The notes beneath the pieces are model-generated. The model saw only the letters and a list, made by a program, of their open reading frames with translations, searched no databases and was not told the origin of the DNA. A DNA stretch of 64,000 nucleotides, taken from contig NZ_KB889967.1 of assembly GCF_000372885.1 (NCBI RefSeq), positions 993,117 to 1,057,116 of the forward strand, read 5' to 3'. Every line of letters begins with the position of its first letter. The first letter of the stretch is position 1. The position numbers and the translations under genes were made by a program. This DNA comes from Methyloversatilis thermotolerans (GTDB lineage: Bacteria > Pseudomonadota > Gammaproteobacteria > Burkholderiales > Rhodocyclaceae). Positions 40,251 to 48,051 of the stretch are shown here, piece after piece.

Positions 40251-40607
40251 ATGAGTTACAAAGAAACTTTCGCACTGTTTGCTGAGGCTTTTGTGAACAA
40301 AGAGTTTCAAGAGCGCTTTGTGCACGAAGCGCTCAAAAAGCCACGTAAATTGCATGAGCGTATTTGTCATCGAATGGAAGAAATTTTTCCCGCTACCTAC
40401 AAAGGTAAAAATGTAGCCTTTGATCCGAATAAAAAATGTATCGTGTTCGGGTGGTCAAAAGACGTTGAAGAAACAACGTGGTCTCAAGTAAGCAACCAGC
40501 TTGGTATGGGCGGCGGCGTGCTGGTCATCAATCAAGCAGCTACAAAGTTTTATGCGGAAACGGAAGGTTCACCGGTGTCCGTAATTTGGGCGGGGCAACG
40601 CCAATGA
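40251..40607 (+). CDS. Hypothetical protein in cassette-like context (118 aa)
   Basis: 118 residues, MSYKETFALFAEAFVNKEFQ..., Lys/Glu-rich N-terminal half, no signal or membrane segment. Codon use is markedly more A/T-rich than in neighbouring genes, indicating recent transfer. The start lies directly after an attC-like core and an attC-like imperfect palindrome follows the stop at 40686, the arrangement of an integron gene cassette. I do not recognise the family. Confidence 0.75.
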   Translation: MSYKETFALFAEAFVNKEFQERFVHEALKKPRKLHERICHRMEEIFPATYKGKNVAFDPNKKCIVFGWSKDVEETTWSQVSNQLGMGGGVLVINQAATKFYAETEGSPVSVIWAGQRQ

Positions 40608-40685
40608 CAAACCAGCAAAACTTCATGCCCATCGTCATGCGCCTCTTGTCCAACGGCACCGTCAAAGTAACTCTGCTGAACGAGG

Positions 40686-40775
40686 CCGCTAACCCTGCAG
40701 TCAAGCGGACCGCCACAAGCTGCGCTTGTGGTTCCCTCCGCGCTTCGCGCTCCGGCGTCCGCTTACTTCCACGTT
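40686..40775 (+). other. Integron attC-type site, interrupted by IS element
   Basis: R''-like GCTAAC (40688-40693), L'' TCAAGCGGAC (40701-40710), an inner perfect palindrome CCACAAGC/GCTTGTGG, a GCGC-rich arm, then L' GTCCGCTTA and ACGTT. AAGCGGAC and GTCCGCTT pair perfectly. The right core is completed across the IS: joining ...CCACGTT to AGGT at 42582-42585 yields CGTTAGGT, matching GTTRRRY. Architecture and length (about 95 bp) fit class attC elements of cassette arrays. Confidence 0.65.
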
Positions 40776-42578
40776 GAGGCTGTAGAAAAACCCCTCCTTC
40801 CGCCCCACCGTTCACATGCCGTTGTTATGATTGCGCATCGCCTCTGCGGAGCCCTGCGATGCCGCGATTCAAGACCCCCGACTACGGCCTGAAGCTCATC
40901 TCGGTCGATTTCGCGCAACAGGTGCTGCCCGGCACCTTCGAGTTCGCGCTCTGCCACCTGGTCGACAACGACCTCGATCTTTCCGTCCTCCGTGCCCGCT
41001 ACGCCAACGACGCCGGCGGTGCCCCGGCCTTCGATCCGGCGGTGCTGCTCAAGATCGTGCTGCTCGCCTACTCGCGCGGCGTGCTCAGTTCCCGCTCCAT
41101 CGCCACCGCCTGCCGCCACAACGTGCTGTTCATGGCCGTCTCCGGCGACAGCGCCCCGCACTTCACCACGGTTGCGCACTTCATCAGCACGCTGGGTGAC
41201 GAGGCCCAGGCGCTGTTCACCCAGGTGCTGCTGGTATGCGACCGCCAGGGCCTGATCGGCCGCGAGCTCTTTGCCATCGACGGCGTGAAGCTGCCGTCGA
41301 ACGCATCGAAGGCCAAGAGCGGCACGCGTGCCGATTTCGAGCGCGAGGCGGCGAAGATGGACGCGGCCGTGCAGCGCATGATCGAGGAGCAGAAGGCGCG
41401 CGATGCCGCCGGTTGCGACGACGACGAGGCCGCCCGCGCACAGCGCACCCGCGAACGCTTGAGTCACGAAGCGGCAAAGATACGCGACTGGCTCGCGCTC
41501 AATCCGGACGAGCGGCGCGGCGCCAAGGGCGGGGTGCGCCTGAGTAACCGCACCGACAACGACTCGGCCAAGATGGCCACCGCCAAGGGCGTGATCCAGG
41601 GCTATACCCGGCGTAGCGGCGGTCGATGCCGCGCACCAGATCGTGGTCGATGCGCAGGCGCACGGCACGGGCTCGGAACAGGAACTGCTGCTGCCGGTGA
41701 TCGATGCCTGCGCACCACAGCGCCACACCGACACGGCGATCTGCGCCGACGCCGGCTATCACTCCCCGAGAAGAATCTCGCTGGACTGGATAGCCGAAAC
41801 ATTCCAGCCTGGATCTGTGACAACGGCTACCGGCAGCGCGACCCGAGGTACGCCGATCAGGCGAAGCACAGAGCCAAGCCCCGATGCGCTGTGGGATAAG
41901 AGTGACAAGGCGAAGGCAGCGCGCAGCGCCAGCAAGAACAAGCGCTACGCCAATACCGACTTCACCGAAGCGGACGACCGCAGCCACTGCATCTGCCCGG
42001 CGGGCAAGCGGCTGTATCGCAACGGCGGCGACTGCACGATCAACGGCTACGCCGCCACGAAGTACACCGGCGCCGAGCGCGACTGCGTGCCGTGCGCGCT
42101 GCGCACCCGTTGCCTGCGCACGCCGGAGACGACGAAGGTGCGACAGGTCGCCTTCTTCCGCGGCAAGCGCGATGGCATCGAATCACACACCGAGCGGATG
42201 AAGCGGCGCATCGATTCAATTGAGGGCAAACGGATGATCGCCGCGCGCTTCGCCACCGTCGAACCCGTGTTCGGCAATCTGCGCCACAACAAGCGGCTCA
42301 CCCGCTTCACGCTGCGCGGACGCAGCAAGGTCGATGGGCAATGGAAGCTGTACTGCCTGGTGCACAACATCGAAAAGCTCGGGCACCATGGCTACGCGAA
42401 CTAGGTAAGCTGGCGGCCGACACCGACGCCATTCGAGTGCGCCGGGCAGCGGCCGAGGCAGACCTCAGGAGACGACGATGAAGCGAAGATCGCGAGACTG
42501 AAATGAGGAAGAACGACTTCGAACCGGCGAGGGCCGGAAGCAACTGCTTGCCCCGGAATGGGGTTTTTCTACAGCGTC
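40776..42578 (+). mobile_element. IS1182-family insertion sequence
   Basis: About 1.80 kb. Terminal inverted repeats are GCTGTAGAAAAACCCC at 40779-40794 and its perfect complement at 42560-42575 (16/16), extendable by three bases with one mismatch. The flanks repeat GTT or CGTT (40772-40775 and 42578-42581), a probable 3-4 bp target duplication. One transposase gene fills the element but is frameshifted. GC-rich, unlike the cassette-like DNA on both sides. Confidence 0.85.
40859..42404 (+). pseudogene. IS1182-family transposase, frameshifted
   Basis: The N-terminal part (40859 to about 41607) reads MPRFKTPDYGLKLISVDF..., with FDPAVLLKIVLLAYSRGVLS and FAIDGVKLPSNASK typical of IS1182/IS4-like DDE transposases. 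The C-terminal part ends HNIEKLGHHGYAN. Continuous family similarity needs three frame changes, each at a C-run: about 41607-41609 (+1), 41765-41769 (+2) and 41876-41880 (+1). The product would be inactive unless these are sequencing errors. Confidence 0.85.
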
Positions 42579-42586
42579 GTTAGGTT
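42578..42586 (+). other. Cassette core site (GTTAGGT) after the IS
   Basis: CGTTAGGTT directly follows the IS right end and matches the GTTRRRY core. The next ATG is 7 bases later, the usual spacing in cassettes. It is the right part of the attC split by the IS. Confidence 0.55.
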
Positions 42587-42592
42587 ACAAGC

Positions 42593-43216
42593 ATGAGCAG
42601 CGACAAGAGTTGGACAGAAAGCTCGAAGCCAGTAGAAACGCTCAACATTGAGATCTGCTTTCTATTGCAAGGCGCGTTCTATGTCGGCAATCCGAATAGC
42701 CACGAGCAGATCACAGATCCGAAATATCGAGAACCCTTATCCCTTCCTGATTTTGCTCGCGCGAATGAAAAGTACGCCACGACTGCGGAGATCTTCGGAA
42801 ATGAAGAACACCTCATCGCTTACTACAAACAGATTGTTGAGCGAGGGGCGCTTATTGGAAGAAGCTTCAATGAGTTAAGGAGCTATTTCTGGCTCAGGTT
42901 GCTTGTGTGGAATGAAATGGAGAGCGTCAGCATTTCCTTTCCTTGGTACGACTCGCTCACTGAAATCCGGGGCTTCACTAATTGGCTAGCTTCTCCACAA
43001 GAAGAGGCTTTCAGGGACATTGAGCAAGGCTGGCAAGTGGACGCGGTGCAAGCGCCGGGGTTTCTTCACATCCGCGAACTGGATCCGGATAGCGACGAGC
43101 GCTATGACAATGTGAAGGTAGCCTTGAGCGAAGTCGCCACTTCTGCAAATCTTGAAGAGAGCCGTGCCCAAACGATCATTGAGCGCCTATCTGAGGGGTT
43201 GGGAGTCGACGTCTGA
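42593..43216 (+). CDS. Hypothetical protein in cassette-like context (207 aa)
   Basis: 207 residues, MSSDKSWTESSKPVETLNIE..., acidic and aromatic-rich, no membrane segment; likely cytoplasmic. A/T-rich codon use contrasts with the flanking methyltransferase. The 5' end sits next to a cassette core site. No attC follows; instead its stop TGA overlaps the first codon of the methyltransferase, suggesting the 3' end of the cassette was lost at a junction. Family not recognised. Confidence 0.75.
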   Translation: MSSDKSWTESSKPVETLNIEICFLLQGAFYVGNPNSHEQITDPKYREPLSLPDFARANEKYATTAEIFGNEEHLIAYYKQIVERGALIGRSFNELRSYFWLRLLVWNEMESVSISFPWYDSLTEIRGFTNWLASPQEEAFRDIEQGWQVDAVQAPGFLHIRELDPDSDERYDNVKVALSEVATSANLEESRAQTIIERLSEGLGVDV

Positions 43217-43920
43217 ACCGCAATCAGCTTGAATCCACCTTCGACCAGCAGGCCGGGACATACGATCAGCAGTGGGCGAAACTTGCGCCGTTTCGGGATG
43301 GCATGCATCTGCTGATGGCGTCCATCTTCAGCCCGCTTCCGGACGACGCCCGCATGCTGTGTGTGGGCGCGGGCACGGGTGCCGAAATCCACTTCCTCGC
43401 GGAGCGCTTTCCGGCATGGACATTCGTGGCCGTCGAGCCGTCTTCGCGCATGGTGGACGTTGCCAGGACGCGCGCGGCGCGGCACGGCTTCGCCGACCGC
43501 TGCACCTTCCACACGGGTTACCTCGAGTCCCTGCCGGCCGGCGAACCGTTCGACGGCGCCGCTTCGCTGCTTGTGTCGCAGTTCCTGCTTGATCCACGGG
43601 AACGCACGGATTTCTTCCGGGCCATTGCGGATCGGCTCAAACCGGGCGGCCTTCTCGCCACATCCGATCTGGCATCGGACACGGAGGCGCCGCATTACAC
43701 CGGCTTGCTGGAGGTGTGGCTGCGCACGATGACGGCGACCGACCTCTCGCCGGAACGCGTGCAGCAAATGCGCGCGGCCTACAATCGGGACGTCGCCATC
43801 CTGCCGGTCCCGACCGTGGAAGCGCTCATATCGTCTGCGGGCTTCGACAGGCCGGTGCAGTTCTATCAGGCCGGGCTCATCCATGCCTGGTATTGCCGGC
43901 GGCTGCAAACCGGGGCCTGA
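43213..43920 (+). CDS. Class I SAM-dependent methyltransferase, start codon altered
   Basis: About 235 residues if translation begins at CTG 43213 (LNRNQLESTFDQQAGTYDQQ); the first in-frame ATG is 43303, which would remove the N-terminal helix. SAM motif I is MLCVGAGTGAEIHFLAERFP, followed by VAVEPSSRMVDVARTRA and LLVSQFLLD. Homologues normally begin M-N-R-N-Q just here, so ATG appears to have become CTG where the foreign block joins. Substrate unknown. Expression may rely on coupling to the upstream gene or the inner ATG. Confidence 0.8.
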   Translation: MNRNQLESTFDQQAGTYDQQWAKLAPFRDGMHLLMASIFSPLPDDARMLCVGAGTGAEIHFLAERFPAWTFVAVEPSSRMVDVARTRAARHGFADRCTFHTGYLESLPAGEPFDGAASLLVSQFLLDPRERTDFFRAIADRLKPGGLLATSDLASDTEAPHYTGLLEVWLRTMTATDLSPERVQQMRAAYNRDVAILPVPTVEALISSAGFDRPVQFYQAGLIHAWYCRRLQTGA

Positions 43921-43971
43921 CGGTTGCGCTGGATCGAGCGTCCTGCTTGTCGCCCGCTGGCGGAGTCCGGA

Positions 43972-44739
43972 TCAGAAATCCTTGAAGCGATAGCTGAGGC
44001 CGAGCATCAGGCTGTGGGTATCGAGATCGGCGGAGTGCTTCAGGGTGTCGCTGCCATTGGTCGATGTGAGGCCGAAGGATGAGGACACCTTGTCGAAGCG
44101 GGTATAGAGGTATTCGCCCCTGAGCGACCAGTTCTTGCTCATGGCGTACTCGGTACCGAGCCCGATGCTCCAGCCATTCACCGTCTTCGAATCGGAACGC
44201 TGTGCGCGGGCACTGAAGGCGTCGTCCGTGAACAAGGTGTCGAATTTCAGCCGGGTCAGGGCGAAGCCACCGGTGACATAGCCCAGCCATTTGTCTTCCG
44301 CCCAGCCCAGGCGCATGCGCACGGCGCCCATCCAGTCGGCCGAGACGGACTGCCTGAGCCTGAACCGAGTCCCCGGCAACGATTCATAGATCTCGCTCAC
44401 CGTTTCGTCGTCGTCGAGATGGAGTGCGGTGGCGCTCGCTTCGATGCCGACCAGCACCTTGCCGAACTGCCTGCCATAGCCGCCCAGCAAGCCGGCCGAC
44501 GGGCGCCACTGGGACAGATCGTTGTCGCCGGCGCGGTCCAGTTGACGGATATCGGTCGCGTTGAGATAGCTGCCCGGTCCGCCCTCCTCCGTTTTCACAC
44601 CGGATCGACCGTGGGTGAGGCCAAGCTGGCCGCCGACATAGAAGCCCGACCAGTCGAGTGCGGGCACAGACTGCGCCAGGGCGCCGGGGCTGATCCCGCC
44701 GGCGCACGCCACCATGAAACCGACGAACGCTCCCCGCAT
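43972..44739 (-). CDS. Outer-membrane beta-barrel protein (OmpA-like/opacity type)
   Basis: 255 residues from the ATG at 44739 (complement) with GGGAG upstream. A signal peptide (1 to about 23, ending GALAQS) precedes DWSGFYVGGQLGLTHG, the typical first strand of 8-stranded porin-like barrels. Alternating amphipathic strands follow, and a terminal aromatic (YRFKDF) is recognised by the BAM machinery. Function unknown. Convergent with the methyltransferase. Confidence 0.82.
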   Translation of the reverse strand: MRGAFVGFMVACAGGISPGALAQSVPALDWSGFYVGGQLGLTHGRSGVKTEEGGPGSYLNATDIRQLDRAGDNDLSQWRPSAGLLGGYGRQFGKVLVGIEASATALHLDDDETVSEIYESLPGTRFRLRQSVSADWMGAVRMRLGWAEDKWLGYVTGGFALTRLKFDTLFTDDAFSARAQRSDSKTVNGWSIGLGTEYAMSKNWSLRGEYLYTRFDKVSSSFGLTSTNGSDTLKHSADLDTHSLMLGLSYRFKDF

Positions 44740-45069
44740 GTTTGTCTCCCGGTGCTGAATGAGTGTTGGCACCCGAACGCGGTTCCCCTTGTGGTGCGCC
44801 GCTTTGCACATCTTCTGTGTTGTCGACCATACAGGCAGACTTCTGAAGCCATGAAGCGCGGCCTCGATATGCGCCGCAGCCCTTCGCCCGGTGTGGCAGC
44901 AACGCGACAGCAAGGACGCATCGATCGCGCGGCACGGGCCACAGCGCCGGTGCCATCCCGCGTTGTCCTGTGCGGGCCGGCATGTCGATCCGGCGAGCTT
45001 CGATTCGTCGTATCCGGGCGTGCCGCGACATCCTGAGTCCCGGCCCGGTCAATCTGGAGGAGATCTGCC
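44740..45069. other. 330-bp intergenic region without a supported gene
   Basis: It separates divergent genes for the beta-barrel protein and a VOC protein and so must hold both promoters. GGAGGAG is visible before the VOC start and GGGAGAC before the barrel gene. No convincing RNA, repeat or conserved open frame was found. Confidence 0.5.
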
Positions 45070-45555
45070 ATGGTCACGCCCGCAAAGAACACCGTGTGTC
45101 TCTGGTTCAACGGTGGCGCGGAAGACGCCGCACGCTTCTACGCGGCCACTTTTCCCGATTCCTTCGTCGGCAAGGTGTATCGCGCGCCGGCCGACTATCC
45201 GTCCGGCAAGGCAGGCGATGTGCTGACCGTGGAATTCACGGTCATGGGCATCCCCTGCCTGGGCCTGAATGGCGGTCCTGCGTTTCCGCAGACCGAGGCG
45301 TTCTCGTTCCAGGTGGCCACGGTCGATCAGGCGGAAACCGACCGGTTGTGGAACGCCATCGTCGGCAACGGCGGCCAGGAAAGCGCCTGCGGCTGGTGCC
45401 GGGATCGATGGGGTGTGTCCTGGCAGATCACGCCGGTGACACTGATGAACGCCATCGCCCACCCTGACCGTGCAGCGGCGAAGTGGGCGTTCGATGCGAT
45501 GATGGGCATGACCCGGATAGACATCGCTGCGATCGAGGCGGCCGTGCGAGGGTGA
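45070..45555 (+). CDS. VOC family protein (PhnB-like)
   Basis: 161 residues with a strong RBS (GGAGGAG, 8-9 bases upstream). Vicinal-oxygen-chelate fold of the PhnB / 3-demethylubiquinone-9-methyltransferase-like group: TVCLWFNGGAEDAARFYAAT, FTVMGIPCLGLNGG, WCRDRWGVSWQITP. Such proteins are often annotated as methyltransferases but are only predicted VOC proteins; ligand unknown. Confidence 0.85.
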   Translation: MVTPAKNTVCLWFNGGAEDAARFYAATFPDSFVGKVYRAPADYPSGKAGDVLTVEFTVMGIPCLGLNGGPAFPQTEAFSFQVATVDQAETDRLWNAIVGNGGQESACGWCRDRWGVSWQITPVTLMNAIAHPDRAAAKWAFDAMMGMTRIDIAAIEAAVRG

Positions 45556-45725
45556 ACCGCGCACCGGGCGAGGCGCTGGGACTGCCAAGTTCGCAGATGA
45601 CGAAGGGGACTTGCATTCCCGCGAAGTGAGGCCTGCACGCGGCATGCAGCGGGCGACGAAGGGCCGAACGCGCGGCCCGTGGGCGGACGGCGGCGAGCAG
45701 GCACGTCGCATCGCGGAGACAGACG

Positions 45726-46076
45726 ATGGCGTATGACCATGCGCTGGCGGATCGAATCCGCCGGGCCACGGCGGATGATGCCGATCTGAGCGAGAGACGG
45801 ATGTTCGGCGGCATCGCCTTTCTTCACCGGGGCCATATGTTCGTCGGGGTCACCGGCAGCACGCTCATGGCGCGCGTCGGCAAGCAGAACCACGACGAGG
45901 CGCTCGGTCACGCACATGTGCGCGAGATGGATTTCACCGGCAAGCCGATGCGCGGCTATGTGTATGTGGATCCGCCAGGCATCGCAAGCGATGCGCAGCT
46001 CATGTTCTGGCTGCGCCGTTGCAAGGAGACCGTCAGTGCACTGCCGCCCAAGGCGCCAAAGCAGTCGGCAGGCTGA
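45726..46076 (+). CDS. TfoX N-terminal domain protein
   Basis: 116 residues, a single TfoX/Sxy N-terminal domain (ERRMFGGIAFLHRGHMFVGV, MDFTGKPMRGYVYVDP). It lacks the C-terminal TfoX domain of the competence regulator Sxy, so a role in competence cannot be assumed. 170 bp after the VOC gene, same direction. Confidence 0.83.
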   Translation: MAYDHALADRIRRATADDADLSERRMFGGIAFLHRGHMFVGVTGSTLMARVGKQNHDEALGHAHVREMDFTGKPMRGYVYVDPPGIASDAQLMFWLRRCKETVSALPPKAPKQSAG

Positions 46077-46310
46077 GGGCTGCGCCCTCCGGCGCACAGG
46101 TGTTGCTGCGGCCCTTTTTTGCGCCTCGCATGGCCGGGATGTCGCCAGCGCGCCCCCGTGACGCGACAGGCGGAATGCCGGACGACGGACGTTTCATGCC
46201 GGTCGATCTGAGGAATAATCGCAAACGGACCGCAGCCGGAGCGATGACTTTCGTGCGCGCCTTGCCGTCGGTGGACCATGTGGCGTGCCCCGCTATTCAC
46301 AGGAGTTGCG

Positions 46311-46793
46311 ATGGAAAAGCGTTCCCTGCCCGACGGCGCTCTGGACGTCCTGTTGAAGGAGCACGCGTACACCCGTGACGAAATCAAGGAAAGGCTCAAG
46401 ATCGCCTTCTCTCACGTGGCCTATGCCGGTGCGATCGCCGCCTTCGCGTTTCCGGCGGCGGACAAGATCAAGGACTGGGTCAATCCATGGCTCTCGCTGC
46501 CGTTTGCATTCGTCGCCTTCGCTGCGCTGGCGTGGGTTGCGTTCCTGAACATGCGGTGGGTGCAGCATCTGGGGGTCTATTCCGCGGCCATCGAGCGTCG
46601 CGTGAACGAGCACTTCGGTGAATTCACCATGGGGTGGGAGCACTACGCCGAATGCGCGCGCATGCCTCACTGGTGGAAGGTGCCTCCCCGGCCTGAAGTG
46701 CCGCTCGCTCCAATCGAGGAAATCGTTCGCGACGGGCTGGCGCATGCCGCGCAGGAGGCGCACGCAAGGCGAGCGCGCAAAGCCGCCGCCTGA
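46311..46793 (+). CDS. Hypothetical membrane protein
   Basis: 160 residues with an AGGAG RBS 5 bases before the ATG at 46311. Two adjacent hydrophobic segments (about 30-50 and 58-78) suggest a hairpin membrane anchor. The remainder is soluble, with a basic Ala/Arg C terminus. Family not recognised; preceded by a 234-bp gap in which nothing else was identified. Confidence 0.65.
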   Translation: MEKRSLPDGALDVLLKEHAYTRDEIKERLKIAFSHVAYAGAIAAFAFPAADKIKDWVNPWLSLPFAFVAFAALAWVAFLNMRWVQHLGVYSAAIERRVNEHFGEFTMGWEHYAECARMPHWWKVPPRPEVPLAPIEEIVRDGLAHAAQEAHARRARKAAA

Positions 46794-46894
46794 TCCATCC
46801 TCCGCTCGCAGCCCGCCGCGGCCGTGCGGCAAGAGGCACCCGACCACTCAGACCCTATGGTTCTTCATCCAGGACTGACGGCCGATGATGGCGG

Positions 46895-46938
46895 CCGGTG
46901 CACAACATCGAGAAGCTCGGGCACCATGGATGCACGAA
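46895..46938 (+). pseudogene. Relic of IS1182 transposase 3' end
   Basis: Forty-four bases match the 3' end of the transposase at 40859-42404 with five differences, translating to VHNIEKLGHHG. No other IS part is recognisable around it. It marks an old, almost fully eroded insertion just upstream of the cupin gene, and any frame running through it into the cupin is not a real N-terminal extension. Confidence 0.7.
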
Positions 46939-46978
46939 ACAGTCTTTGCGTGCGACGCGTATTCATGGGAGAGCGGGC

Positions 46979-47341
46979 ATGGGCACTCAACGTGTATTCA
47001 AGTCGGACCATTACATGCAGGTTTCGCCCACCGAGCCGATACGCTCGGTGATCACCGAATCGACGCATTCGGTCGTCGTGGCCTGGCATGTCGAGCGGGG
47101 GCAGGTCATCGCACCGCATATCCATCCCGATGGCCAGGACTCATGGACTGTGCTGTCCGGACAGGGACGGTATCAGATCGATGAACAGGGCAACACGATA
47201 GACATCGTGCCCGGCGATGTCGTGATCGCGGAAAGAGGCCAGGTTCATGGCGTACGCTGCACGAGCGCCGAGCCACTGCGCATCATTTCGGTGGTCGCCC
47301 CGTTCGAGGCCGGATTCGAGCCATTGCCCTCCTGTGAATGA
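46979..47341 (+). CDS. Cupin domain protein
   Basis: 120 residues from the ATG at 46979. Single small cupin barrel: metal-site motif 1 in IAPHIHPDGQDSWTVLSGQG (His, His and a Gln/Glu position) and motif 2 in PGDVVIAERGQVHGVR. The typical use is sugar or small-molecule binding or isomerisation; no substrate can be named. The frame opens upstream only through the transposase relic. Confidence 0.83.
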   Translation: MGTQRVFKSDHYMQVSPTEPIRSVITESTHSVVVAWHVERGQVIAPHIHPDGQDSWTVLSGQGRYQIDEQGNTIDIVPGDVVIAERGQVHGVRCTSAEPLRIISVVAPFEAGFEPLPSCE

Positions 47342-48030
47342 TTGGGCAGGCCGCGGGCTACGTTCCAGGCTGCATCGCGGGCAAGCCCGCTCCCACTAAA
47401 CATCGGCTGCGTTCGTGTTTGTCGCGAGCTTTCGTGGGAGCAGCCTCTGGCCGCGATGCGGCGTGGACAGGCCGCGGGCTTCGTTCGAAGCCGTATCGCG
47501 GGCAAGCCCGCTCCCACCAAATCCCGGCTCCGATGCCGGTTTGAGCGAGTTCTTGTGGGAGCGGCCTCTGGCCGCGATGCGACGGATGCGGGCCGCTGGC
47601 TTCGTTTGAAGCTGCATCGCGGGCAAGCCCGCTCCCACCAAACATCGGCTCCGTTCGTGTTTGTCGCGAGCTTTCGTGGGAGCGGCCTCTGGCCGCGATG
47701 TGGCGTGGGCAGGCCGCGGGCTACGTTCCAGGCCGTATCGCGGGCAAGCCCGCGCCCACTAAACATCGGCTGCGTTCGTGTTTGTCGCGAGCTTTCGTGG
47801 GAGCGGCCTCTGGCCGCGATGCGTCGGATGCCGGCCGTGGGCTTCGTTCGAAGCCGCATCGCGGGCAAGCCCGCTCCCACCAAACATCGGCTCCGTTCGT
47901 GTTTGTCGCGAGCTTTCGTGGGAGCGGCCTCTGGCCGCGATGCGTCGGATGCGGGCCGCCGGCTTCGTTCGAAGCTGCATCGCGGGGCAAGCCCGCGCCC
48001 ACAAAGCCGGGCGCCGGGCGTGATCGGGTG
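47342..48030. repeat. Tandem 121-bp palindromic (BIME-like) repeat array
   Basis: The element (G)CATCGCGGGCAAGCCCGC followed by TCCCAC starts at 47372, 47493, 47614, 47735, 47856 and 47977: six copies at exactly 121 bp. Between them GTGGGAGCGGCCTCTGGCCG (then CGATG) occurs five times with the same period. The two palindromes are inverted versions of one REP-type motif, so each unit is a REP pair. Units alternate in small differences. No gene is supported in the 710-bp gap. Confidence 0.9.
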
Positions 48031-48051
48031 ACGCTGTTCACCTCCGCGATC

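Noticed and set aside
43203-43210. GAGTCGA at both edges of the foreign block as an att direct repeat
   Set aside because: Seven bases in a GC-rich genome are too few to support a recombination site without a longer match.
46898-46978. N-terminal extension of the cupin protein starting at 46898
   Set aside because: That stretch is the transposase relic read in frame by chance; family similarity begins at the ATG at 46979.
47342-48041. Several overlapping open frames and a CRISPR-like look of regular repeats
   Set aside because: The translations just repeat the 121-bp unit on either strand. Unit and spacer lengths, the paired inverted palindromes and the lack of unique spacers or cas genes exclude CRISPR.
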